This document shows, one piece after another, positions 1 to 5,531 of a stretch of 8,303 bases of DNA. The stretch is from Phycisphaerae bacterium. Its GTDB lineage: Bacteria; Planctomycetota; Phycisphaerae; UBA1845. A program made the translations under genes and the position numbers. The notes beneath the pieces were generated by a model. The model saw nothing but the letters and a program-made list of their open reading frames with translations, searched no databases and was not told the DNA's origin. The stretch spans positions 1 to 8,303 of the forward strand of contig JAJDDU010000226.1 in the NCBI GenBank assembly GCA_029260155.1, in the 5' to 3' direction. Each line of letters begins with the position of its first letter. Positions within the stretch are counted from its first letter, which is position 1.

Positions 1-554
1 TTCCATTGCGTGTCAACCATGGCGGGGTGATGCCGATCATTTTTGCCAGTTCATTGTTGATCTTCCCGAGCATGCTGTTCAGTCAGTTGGCCGGTGCGTT
101 TCGCGGTGGTCCATGGTCCTTCCTGGCGAACTCCTTTCGGACCGGGGCGTATCTGTACGTCGTGACGTACATCGCGATGGTGTTTTTCTTCGCGTACTTC
201 TGGACGACCGTGCAGTTTCAGCCAAAGGAGATGGCCAACAATCTACGCGACTACGGGAGTTTCATTCCCGGTCTGCGACCCGGCAAACGAACGGCGGATT
301 ACCTGGAAAAGGTCATGGGACGGATCACCTATGTCGGTGCAGCGTTCTTGGCCTTGATCGCGATCATCCCGACCGTCATCGCTGTTTGGCTGAAGATCCC
401 GTTCATTGTTTCAGCCTTTCTGGGCGGGACCGGCTTGCTGATCGTCGTGAGCGTTGCCCTGGATGTTGTCCAGCGGATCGAGGCGAACCTCATAATGCGG
501 AACTACCAAGGTTTCCTGGGCGGCGAAGGACAGATACGCGGCAGGCAGGCATGA
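1..554 (+). CDS. secY: SecY preprotein translocase channel subunit, C-terminal part (5' end cut by window)
   Basis: SecY forms the membrane channel of the Sec translocon, working with SecE, SecG and SecA to export or insert proteins. The first full codon is at 3; about 183 residues remain, covering roughly the last four transmembrane segments. The fragment opens with a family-typical stretch (PLRVN then MPIIFASS). Hydrophobic segments lie at about 48-69, 107-127 and 137-153 of the fragment, counting from the Leu codon at 6. Between the first two is the conserved cytoplasmic loop FQPKEMANNL...FIPGLRPGKRTADYL. The Arg of PGLRPG matches the Arg known in E. coli SecY (R357) to be important for SecA-driven translocation. 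The tail RIEANLIMRNYQGFL is also typical. The stop TGA at 552-554 overlaps an ATG at 551 that is in frame with map. Normally adk would follow in many bacteria; it does not here. Family assignment is near certain. Confidence 0.97.
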   Translation, partial: PLRVNHGGVMPIIFASSLLIFPSMLFSQLAGAFRGGPWSFLANSFRTGAYLYVVTYIAMVFFFAYFWTTVQFQPKEMANNLRDYGSFIPGLRPGKRTADYLEKVMGRITYVGAAFLALIAIIPTVIAVWLKIPFIVSAFLGGTGLLIVVSVALDVVQRIEANLIMRNYQGFLGGEGQIRGRQA

Positions 555-616
555 ATCACGCAGTTGCTCGGGCAAGTGATCGGGCACGGAAACGCTTCGG
601 AACGGAACGCATTCGT

Positions 617-1429
617 ATGTCCCGCGTGAGTGAACATGTGCATAAGGGAATCATTCTCAAGAGTGATCGTGAGGTCGGCTTGATGCGCAAGGCAGGCCGG
701 CTCGTCTGTGAGATACTCACAGAGCTCGAAGGTGTTGCAAAGCCTGGCGTCAGCACGGGCGAGCTCAATGAGATCGCTGAGAAGCGAATTGCGGACGCAG
801 GTGCGATCGCGTTGTTCAAGGGTGTCGTGAACCCGCAAGCTTCGCGGCCTTTTCCCGCGGCGTTGTGCACGAGCGTGAATGATGTGGTGGTACATGGGAT
901 TCCGGATGATGTCGCGCTCAAGGAGGGTGACATCGTCAGCGTTGATTGCGGTGTCCGCCTAAACGGTTACTGCGGAGACTCCGCCCGTACGATTGCGATC
1001 GGGGCGGTCTCTTTGGAAGTTCAGAATCTGCTCGAGGTTACACGGCGGGCGTTGGGTGTGGCGATCGACGAGGCTCGCGTGGGGCGAATGTGGAGCGAGG
1101 TAGCCAAGGAGGTTCAGGCCTGCGTCGAAAGCGAGGGGCTTGCCGTCGTACGGGACTTCGTAGGGCACGGCATCGGGCAGGAGATGCACGAAGAGCCAAA
1201 GGTGCCGAACTACTACGACCGAAAGCAGGCGCGTAGTGGAGACTTTCGGCTTGAGGCCAACATGACGCTCGCCATCGAGCCGATGGTGAACCTTGGCTCG
1301 CATCAGGTTCGTTACCGCAACCCTGATCGGTGGGCGGTCGTGACGCAGGATGGACAGTATGCGGCTCATTTTGAGCATACCGTCGTTGTCACTGAAGCGG
1401 GTGCGGAAGTGTTGACGGCGATTGCGTAG
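617..1429 (+). CDS. map: Type I methionine aminopeptidase
   Basis: Removes the initiator methionine from nascent proteins at the ribosome, using a dinuclear metal centre. From the ATG at 617 the protein has 270 residues, close to the usual 250-270. All five metal ligands are visible: D110 (VSVDCG), D121 (CGDSART), H184 (VGHGIG), E221 (AIEPMV) and E253 (HFEHTV). Substrate-contacting His residues are H93 (VVHGIP) and H191 (EMHEEP). The conserved N-terminal helix (EVGLMRKAGRL) begins near residue 19, so 617 leaves a normal short leader. An in-frame ATG at 551 overlapping the secY stop would add 22 basic residues; neither start has a strong Shine-Dalgarno sequence, though GGAACGGAAC lies upstream of 617. 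Its place after secY is the usual one. Function is certain; the start is about 65% sure. Confidence 0.95.
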   Translation: MSRVSEHVHKGIILKSDREVGLMRKAGRLVCEILTELEGVAKPGVSTGELNEIAEKRIADAGAIALFKGVVNPQASRPFPAALCTSVNDVVVHGIPDDVALKEGDIVSVDCGVRLNGYCGDSARTIAIGAVSLEVQNLLEVTRRALGVAIDEARVGRMWSEVAKEVQACVESEGLAVVRDFVGHGIGQEMHEEPKVPNYYDRKQARSGDFRLEANMTLAIEPMVNLGSHQVRYRNPDRWAVVTQDGQYAAHFEHTVVVTEAGAEVLTAIA

Positions 1430-1431
1430 TG

Positions 1432-1457
1432 GGACGGAGGTCCGGTGACCAGCGTCC
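1432..1457 (+). promoter_or_regulatory. Nested hairpin in map-rpmJ gap, next to rpmJ Shine-Dalgarno
   Basis: GGACG (1432-1436) pairs with CGTCC (1453-1457). Inside it GGTC (1439-1442) pairs with GACC (1447-1450) around a CGGT loop; the two stems are separated by a two-by-two internal loop. The rpmJ Shine-Dalgarno AAAGGAG begins at 1458, the base right after the hairpin. The complementarity is seen directly. A role in translation control or transcript processing of the downstream ribosomal genes is inference. Confidence 0.45.
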
Positions 1458-1464
1458 AAAGGAG
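1458..1464 (+). promoter_or_regulatory. Ribosome binding site of rpmJ
   Basis: AAAGGAG, a strong match to the anti-Shine-Dalgarno complement, ends 9 nt before the ATG at 1474 and supports this very short gene and its start. Confidence 0.8.
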
Positions 1465-1473
1465 TTCGGGATT

Positions 1474-1587
1474 ATGAAAGTTCGTGCAAGCGTGAAACGG
1501 ATTTGCGAGAATTGCAAAATCGTCAAGCGTAAAGGTGTGGTGCGTGTGGTTTGCAGCAATCCCCGCCATAAGCAGCGTCAAGGTTAA
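1474..1587 (+). CDS. rpmJ: Large-subunit ribosomal protein L36 (bL36), zinc-binding form
   Basis: The smallest protein of the 50S subunit; it binds 23S rRNA and helps late assembly. The 37-residue product begins MKVRASVKRICENCK and ends NPRHKQRQG, a full-length match to the family. The zinc-ribbon ligands are all present: C11, C14, C27 and H32, so this is the zinc-binding (C+) form and not the Cys-less paralogue seen in some genomes. A strong Shine-Dalgarno sequence (1458-1464) supports the start. The gene sits between map and rpsM as in many bacteria, but without infA before it. Its TAA stop is part of the TAAGGAG that serves rpsM, which suggests translational coupling. Identity is certain. 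Confidence 0.97.
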   Translation: MKVRASVKRICENCKIVKRKGVVRVVCSNPRHKQRQG

Positions 1588-1591
1588 GGAG
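1585..1591 (+). promoter_or_regulatory. Ribosome binding site of rpsM, containing the rpmJ stop codon
   Basis: TAAGGAG ends 7 nt before the rpsM ATG at 1599. Its first three bases are the rpmJ stop, so ribosomes finishing rpmJ stop on the binding site of the next gene. Confidence 0.8.
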
Positions 1592-1598
1592 CCCTCAG

Positions 1599-1988
1599 AT
1601 GCCTCGTATTGCGGGTGTGGATATTCCGGCCGACAAGCAGATTCAATATTCGTTGCGTTACATCTACGCTATTGGCCCGCACACGGCTCGCGAGGTGCTC
1701 AAGGAAGCGGGAATCGAACTGGATGTAAAGGCCAAGAACTTGACCGAAGATGAGGTGACGCGGATTGCAGGCGTCATCGATCGCGACTACCAGGTCGAGG
1801 GCGCTGCGCGGCGCAGCGTTGCCGCCAACATCGCGCGTCTTCGAGACATCGGATGTTACCGCGGTCTGCGGCACCGGCGGGGGCTTCCCGTTCGGGGACA
1901 GAAAACGCGGTCGAATGCCCGCACACGCAAAGGACCGAAGAAAACAGTGGCAGGCAAGAAGGGCGTGAAGGAGATGCACCGTGGCTAA
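1599..1988 (+). CDS. rpsM: Small-subunit ribosomal protein S13 (uS13)
   Basis: S13 lies in the head of the 30S subunit and contacts 16S rRNA, the P-site tRNA and the 50S subunit through intersubunit bridges. The product has 129 residues, within the usual 115-130. It starts MPRIAGVDIP and carries the helix-two-turns-helix region (IYAIGPHTAREVL at about 22-34). The family signature YRGLRHRRGLPVRGQKT is at 87-103, followed by the very basic C-terminal tail (NARTRKGPKKT) that reaches toward the P site. The start is fixed by a good Shine-Dalgarno sequence at 1585-1591. The stop TAA (1986-1988) lies within the start of rpsK, an 8-nt overlap that points to coupled translation. Identity is certain. 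Confidence 0.98.
   Translation: MPRIAGVDIPADKQIQYSLRYIYAIGPHTAREVLKEAGIELDVKAKNLTEDEVTRIAGVIDRDYQVEGAARRSVAANIARLRDIGCYRGLRHRRGLPVRGQKTRSNARTRKGPKKTVAGKKGVKEMHRG
1968..1973 (+). promoter_or_regulatory. Ribosome binding site of rpsK, inside rpsM
   Basis: AAGGAG lies 7 nt upstream of the GTG at 1981. This decides that rpsK starts at GTG within the last codons of rpsM. Confidence 0.8.
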
Positions 1989-2364
1989 ACGGGCTGGTAA
2001 GAAACGCGTTCGTCGGAGTGTGGCGAGAGGGATTGCCCACATTAAGGCGACCTTCAACAACACGATGGTCAACATCACTGATATGAATGGCGAGACACTC
2101 GCTTGGGCATCAGCCGGGACGGTCGGTTTCAAGGGGACGCGAAAGAGCACCCCGTTCGCTGCGCAGCGTGCTGCGGAGCGGGCCGCGCATGCCGCTAAGA
2201 AATTCGGCCTGATGGAATTGGAAGTGCGTGTAAAGGGGCCCGGTAGCGGGCGGGATTCAGCGGTCACAGCGCTGCAGGCTGCGGGCTTGCGGATTCAGTC
2301 GATCGAAGACTGCACGCCGTTACCGCACAATGGTTGTCGGCCTGCCAAGAGGCGGCGCGTTTAA
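1981..2364 (+). CDS. rpsK: Small-subunit ribosomal protein S11 (uS11), GTG start
   Basis: S11 is part of the 30S platform near the E site and binds 16S rRNA with S6, S18 and S21. The 127-residue product is of normal length (about 127-130). It has the basic N-terminus, then HIKATFNNTMVNITD (20-34), GTVGFKGTRKSTPFAAQ (46-62) and the KGPGSGRDSA signature (85-94). The C-terminus TPLPHNGCRPAKRRRV is typical of the family. The GTG start is supported by AAGGAG 7 nt upstream and by the conserved N-terminus (MAKRAGKKRVRR). It overlaps rpsM by 8 nt and is followed by a 66-nt gap before rpsD. Identity is certain. Confidence 0.98.
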   Translation: MAKRAGKKRVRRSVARGIAHIKATFNNTMVNITDMNGETLAWASAGTVGFKGTRKSTPFAAQRAAERAAHAAKKFGLMELEVRVKGPGSGRDSAVTALQAAGLRIQSIEDCTPLPHNGCRPAKRRRV

Positions 2365-2383
2365 GTAGTAGATGGGTGGTAGG

Positions 2384-2401
2384 CCGATCCCTTCGGGGCG
2401 G
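2384..2401 (+). promoter_or_regulatory. UUCG-capped hairpin in the rpsK-rpsD gap
   Basis: CCC (2389-2391) and GGG (2396-2398) pair around a TTCG loop, an exceptionally stable RNA tetraloop. Outside a two-base bulge, CCG (2384-2386) can pair with CGG (2399-2401). It lies about 30 nt before the rpsD start. No T-tract follows, so it is not a classical terminator. A role in S4 feedback control is possible but speculative. Confidence 0.4.
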
Positions 2402-2430
2402 TGCGCATCCCAACGGCGGACGAATAGAAC

Positions 2431-3060
2431 ATGGCTCGATACACTGGACCGGTATGCAGGCTCTGTCGGCGGGAAACCGTAAAGCTGATGCTCAAGGGCA
2501 TCCGCTGCGAGTCCGCGAAGTGCCCGATGGAACGTCAATGGCGAAGCAGCCCCCCAGGCATGCACGCGTGGCGCCGCGGCAAGGGCAGCAACTACCTTGT
2601 ACGCCTCCGAGAGAAGCAAAAGGTTAAGCGCTACTACGGCGTTTGGGAAAAGCAGTTCAAGCGGTATTTCGAGGTCGCCACGCGGTCGCACGGAAACACC
2701 GGGGAGGGCTTGCTCCAGCTGCTGGAACGTCGGCTGGACAACGTTGTGTGGAAACTCGCCCTGACGCCGTCTCGGCCCACCGCTCGGCAGACGATCGTGC
2801 ATGGCCACATCACCGTGAACGGACGCAAGGTCGACAAGCCCAGCTTTCGCGTGTCGCAAGGCGACGTCATCGGCGTACGCGAATCGGAGAAAAGCCGAAA
2901 GTTCATAAGGGAGCATCTTGGCGAGAGCCCGCCGCCGGTGCAGGAGTGGTTGGAGCGAGAAGTAAGCAAACTCGAAGGGCGCGTGACGTCGCTTCCGACT
3001 AGGGAACACATTCAGATCCCCGTCGAGGAGCAGCTCATCGTCGAAATGTGCAGTCGATGA
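2431..3060 (+). CDS. rpsD: Small-subunit ribosomal protein S4 (uS4), zinc-binding form
   Basis: S4 is a primary 16S rRNA-binding protein that nucleates 30S assembly; in E. coli it also represses its own operon at the mRNA level. The product has 209 residues, about standard. An N-terminal zinc motif is seen: C9, C12, C26 and C31 (CRLCRRE...RCESAKCP), the C+ type. Then comes the rRNA-binding region SSPPGMHAWRRGKGSNY (39-55) and KQKVKRYYGVWEKQFKRYF (62-80). The S4 RNA-binding domain is at about 99-160 (RRLDNVVWKLAL, RQTIVHGHITVNGRKV). The usual PPGQHG motif reads PPGMHA here. The C-terminus (EMCSR) departs slightly from common forms. The Shine-Dalgarno sequence is weak (GGACGAA region). The order rpsK-rpsD-rpoA matches the alpha operon layout. 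Identity is certain. Confidence 0.98.
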   Translation: MARYTGPVCRLCRRETVKLMLKGIRCESAKCPMERQWRSSPPGMHAWRRGKGSNYLVRLREKQKVKRYYGVWEKQFKRYFEVATRSHGNTGEGLLQLLERRLDNVVWKLALTPSRPTARQTIVHGHITVNGRKVDKPSFRVSQGDVIGVRESEKSRKFIREHLGESPPPVQEWLEREVSKLEGRVTSLPTREHIQIPVEEQLIVEMCSR

Positions 3061-3122
3061 CGTTTTGGGGAACGGTGGATTGTGACCTGGGACGAAGCCG
3101 ACCGAGGACGATAGCGAACCGT

Positions 3123-3128
3123 GGGAGA
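3123..3128 (+). promoter_or_regulatory. Likely ribosome binding site of rpoA
   Basis: GGGAGA lies 8 nt before the rpoA ATG at 3137. The 76-nt gap from rpsD to rpoA holds no other clear signal; ACGGT near its start and ACCGT near its end could pair, but weakly. Confidence 0.55.
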
Positions 3129-3136
3129 CTTGCCTG

Positions 3137-4267
3137 ATGCGTATTAGATGGCGCGGACTGGAGCTGCCCAGCAATGTGGCGCTCGACGAATCGATAAGCA
3201 CCCACACGTACGGACGTTTTGTAATCGAACCGTTCGAACGCGGGTTCGGTACCACCATCGGAAACTCCCTGCGCCGGGTGCTGTTGTCCAGTATTCGGGG
3301 CGCGGCGGTGTGCTCGGTGAAGATTGCGGGTGCGTCGCACGAGTTCACCAGCATTCCGGGGGTGCTAGAGGATGTCACCGACATCATTCTGAATATTAAG
3401 GGCCTCGTGGTGCGAAGCGAGTTCGAGGAGCGGGAGACCATTAAGGTGTCGCGTTCCACCAAGGGCGAAGTTCGCGCTGCAGACATCGAAGCTGGCCCTG
3501 GCGTTGAAGTGATCAACGGGGACCATGTGATCGCCACGCTTACTGAGGATATTGATTTCAGCATTGAGTTGGCCGTTCGCACGGGGCGCGGCTACACCAC
3601 GGCGTTGGAGAACACCCCCAACGAGCACGAGATTGGCGTGATTGCCGTCGACTCTACGTTTTCGCCCGTCATTCGTGTCCGCTACCGAACCGAGGATACG
3701 CGGGTTGGGCAGCGTACCAACTACGATCGGTTGATTCTTGAGGTGTGGACCGATGGCACCATTGCCCCTGAAGACGCCGTGGTCGAGGCTTCCAAGATCC
3801 TCCGCAAACACCTGAATCCGTTCGTGCACTACAACCAGAGCGGTGATGCGATGGTGCATACCGCCGCGACACCGGAGTCGCACGGCGCACCGAAGATCGG
3901 CAGCGAGCTGGAGTCACTGTTGAAGAGACCCGTCTCGGATCTCGATCTCTCGGTGCGGGCAAGCAACTGCTTGGAGGCCGCCCGGATTCAGACCGTTGGC
4001 GAGATCGTCTGCAAGACCGAGGCGGAGCTGCTGCGCCTGAGGAGTTTCGGCAAGACGTCGCTACGCGAGGTTCGTCGCAAACTGGCCGACTGGCGGCTGT
4101 CTTTCGGACTGGTGTTTGAGACGCAAGGGGACTCGACTGAAGATGGCGCTTCTCCTCAAGATGAGACACTTTCCGAGCTGCCGGTGACCACGCCTGGAGC
4201 GATGGCGGATGTAACTGACGTGAATTCAAACCCGCAGGAGCAACCGGTTCCTGCGGACCCGACGTAA
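3137..4267 (+). CDS. rpoA: DNA-directed RNA polymerase alpha subunit, with an acidic C-terminal tail
   Basis: Alpha dimerises to start RNA polymerase assembly, and its C-terminal domain contacts upstream promoter DNA and activators. The N-terminal domain spans about 1-240, with the assembly motif RGFGTTIGNSLRRVLLSS (35-52), the segment TSIPGVLEDVTDIILN (71-86) and the conserved DRLILEVWTDGTIAPEDAV (197-215). The C-terminal domain is at about 258-330: VRASNCL with R274 and N277 matching the DNA-contacting R265 and N268 of E. coli, and LRSFGKTSL (301-309) for the second helix-hairpin-helix element. At 376 residues it is longer than the usual 310-345. The excess is a tail of about 47 residues (330-376) rich in Asp, Glu, Pro, Ser and Thr, with no recognisable fold. 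The N-terminus MRIRWRGLELP resembles planctomycete RpoA. Identity is certain; the tail is unexplained. Confidence 0.98.
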   Translation: MRIRWRGLELPSNVALDESISTHTYGRFVIEPFERGFGTTIGNSLRRVLLSSIRGAAVCSVKIAGASHEFTSIPGVLEDVTDIILNIKGLVVRSEFEERETIKVSRSTKGEVRAADIEAGPGVEVINGDHVIATLTEDIDFSIELAVRTGRGYTTALENTPNEHEIGVIAVDSTFSPVIRVRYRTEDTRVGQRTNYDRLILEVWTDGTIAPEDAVVEASKILRKHLNPFVHYNQSGDAMVHTAATPESHGAPKIGSELESLLKRPVSDLDLSVRASNCLEAARIQTVGEIVCKTEAELLRLRSFGKTSLREVRRKLADWRLSFGLVFETQGDSTEDGASPQDETLSELPVTTPGAMADVTDVNSNPQEQPVPADPT

Positions 4268-4279
4268 CGTAAAACCCAT

Positions 4280-4295
4280 GCCCGAAAACGCGGGC
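4280..4295 (+). repeat. Small hairpin in the rpoA-rplQ gap
   Basis: GCCCG (4280-4284) and CGGGC (4291-4295) can form a five-pair stem with a six-base loop, about 20 nt before the rplQ ATG. No T-run follows. It may be a processing or translation signal, or chance. Confidence 0.3.
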
Positions 4296-4316
4296 GACGC
4301 GAAGTAGCGAACAGCC

Positions 4317-4943
4317 ATGAATCATAGAAGATCGTTACGCAAACTGAACCGTACTTCGGCGCACCGCAAAGCGATGCAGCGAAACCTTGCCCAGTCGCTC
4401 TTCGAGCATGGTCAGATTCAGACGACGCTGCCCAAGGCCAAGGACCTCAAACCGTTCGCTGAACGCTTGATCACCCTTGCCAAGCGTGCTCGACAAGGTG
4501 ATCTGATCGCCAGGCGACGCATACACCATTTGATGGGCGAACGATCGATGATTCCCGCCGATCACCGCGACGCCTACGCCGAGCTCTCCGACGCCAAGCG
4601 AAAGCAAGTGATGTTTGCACGCAGCGGCCGGCGGCATCGCACAGGGGCGGCGAAGGGACGTATGGAGTTCACGGCCGAGAGTGTCACGCGGCGTCTCATT
4701 GAATCCGTCGCCCCACGCTACGAGAATCGCCCCGGTGGCTACACGCGGTTGGTCAAGCTGGCGAAACGCCGCGTTGGGGACCAGAGCTTCCTGGCCCTCG
4801 TTCAGTTGACCGGTGCTGAGGAAGGCCCCGGCAGCGTCACACGTCCCGCGAAGACTTCACGCAGGCGTAGGGCCGACGCACGCTACGCCGCGGCGGTTAA
4901 GGCAGCAAAGTCGTTCACCAAACGCGACGCGGCACCTAAGTAA
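4317..4943 (+). CDS. rplQ: Large-subunit ribosomal protein L17 (bL17), enlarged by an internal insertion and basic tail
   Basis: L17 is a 50S protein near the end of the peptide exit tunnel. The first 70 residues are typical: MNHRRSLRKLNRTSAHRKAM, SLFEHGQIQTTLPKAKDLKP (27-46) and ERLITLAKRARQGDLIARRR. The second conserved half starts near 123 (VTRRLIESVAPRYENRPGGYTRLVKLAKRR...) and ends near 165 (FLALVQLTG). Bacterial L17 is usually 115-130 residues; this one has 208. The surplus comes from about 45 residues inserted between the two halves (roughly 75-120, with GRRHRTGAAKGR) and a basic, Ala-rich tail from about 170 (KTSRRRRADARY...KSFTKRDAAPK). The frame is unbroken, so this looks like real protein. 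The Shine-Dalgarno sequence is weak. It closes the ribosomal gene run. Identity is certain; the role of the additions is unknown. Confidence 0.96.
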   Translation: MNHRRSLRKLNRTSAHRKAMQRNLAQSLFEHGQIQTTLPKAKDLKPFAERLITLAKRARQGDLIARRRIHHLMGERSMIPADHRDAYAELSDAKRKQVMFARSGRRHRTGAAKGRMEFTAESVTRRLIESVAPRYENRPGGYTRLVKLAKRRVGDQSFLALVQLTGAEEGPGSVTRPAKTSRRRRADARYAAAVKAAKSFTKRDAAPK

Positions 4944-4967
4944 GTCCGAGGCGAGCTGCGGATTCAT

Positions 4968-5014
4968 CTCAGGCGGACATCCGAGTTCAGGTTGGAATCC
5001 GGCGTTCGCCTGAG
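4968..5014 (+). terminator. Long inverted repeat after rplQ, possible end-of-operon structure
   Basis: CTCAGGCGGAC (4968-4978) pairs with GTTCGCCTGAG (5004-5014): eleven pairs including one G-U, with a 25-nt loop. It begins 25 nt after the rplQ stop and ends just before the ribosome binding site of the HIT gene. No T-tract follows (CCCTTGGCC), so it is not a standard intrinsic terminator. It could be a transcript-end, processing or regulatory element. The base pairing is seen; the role is inferred. Confidence 0.4.
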
Positions 5015-5023
5015 CCCTTGGCC

Positions 5024-5030
5024 AGAGGGA
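5024..5030 (+). promoter_or_regulatory. Ribosome binding site of the HIT gene
   Basis: AGAGGGA lies 7 nt before the ATG at 5038 and supports that start. Confidence 0.65.
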
Positions 5031-5037
5031 TCGACCC

Positions 5038-5463
5038 ATGTCCACGTCGACGAGTTGTCCTTTCTGTAGGATCGTCGCAGGGCAGCTGCCCGCAGCCGTC
5101 GTGCTATCGACGGACCACGTAATCGCATTCCTCGACATCAGTCCGCTGGCAGACGGACACACGCTTCTCATTCCAACGGACCACTACCCTACATTGAGCG
5201 ACATGACCCCCGAGGCGGCTTGTCGGTTGACGCAACACTTGCCGGCACTGACCTCCGCGATTATGTCGGCCACCGGCGCAGTCGGAGTCAACGTGCTTCA
5301 AAACAACGGCGCAGCCGCCGGGCAGATCGTCGAGCACGTTCACTTTCACCTCATCCCGCGCGTCGAGGGCGATGGGCTAGGTTTCCGCTGGAACGCAAAG
5401 ACCTATCCCACCGGCCGGGCGGAATCAGTGCGCAACGACATCCAGGCGGCATTGGCCGGCTGA
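5038..5463 (+). CDS. HIT-family (histidine triad) nucleotide-binding protein
   Basis: HIT proteins of the HINT type bind purine nucleotides and hydrolyse nucleoside phosphoramidates such as adenylyl-lysine compounds; the cellular substrate is usually unknown. The 141-residue protein is of normal length. The diagnostic motif HVHFH is at 100-104, with H102 the likely nucleophile. Before it lies NNGAAAGQIVEH (89-100), typical of the nucleotide-binding loop. C7 and C10 (CPFC) together with H49 are likely structural zinc ligands, as in many bacterial HINT proteins. Other family marks are AFLDISPLADGHTLLIP (30-46). It lies 94 nt after rplQ, on the same strand, beyond a long inverted repeat, so it may be a separate unit or be read through from the ribosomal genes. 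Family call is very safe; the exact substrate cannot be told. Confidence 0.95.
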   Translation: MSTSTSCPFCRIVAGQLPAAVVLSTDHVIAFLDISPLADGHTLLIPTDHYPTLSDMTPEAACRLTQHLPALTSAIMSATGAVGVNVLQNNGAAAGQIVEHVHFHLIPRVEGDGLGFRWNAKTYPTGRAESVRNDIQAALAG

Positions 5464-5494
5464 TCCCCGGCGCGTTGCCTCTCGGCCTCTCGCG

Positions 5495-5523
5495 CTGGCA
5501 GTCAAACGTGATGCCGCTATCAT
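5495..5523 (+). promoter_or_regulatory. Promoter-like element for a possibly leaderless HAD gene
   Basis: CTGGCA (5495-5500, four of six matches to TTGACA) is followed after exactly 17 nt by TATCAT (5518-5523, five of six matches to TATAAT). Transcription would be expected to start at about 5530-5532, on the ATG at 5532. The matches are seen directly; promoter activity is inferred. Confidence 0.4.
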
Positions 5524-5531
5524 GCGCATGT

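Noticed and set aside
113..550. The upstream extension of the map frame through secY
   Set aside because: It lies in another frame of the conserved secY sequence and has no MetAP-like content; map starts at 617 or at most 551.
1584..2267. Minus-strand open frame of 227 codons opposite rpsM and rpsK
   Set aside because: Antisense shadow of two conserved ribosomal protein genes, without independent support.
2320..3582. A 420-codon open frame on the minus strand across rpsK, rpsD and rpoA
   Set aside because: It is antisense to three unmistakable genes, has no family resemblance or ribosome binding site, and is explained by GC-rich codon use on the other strand.
5220..5510. Extension of the HAD frame back into the HIT gene
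   Set aside because: The extra 97 residues are Arg/Ser-rich shadow sequence over a conserved HIT protein; HAD motif I lies right after the ATG at 5532.
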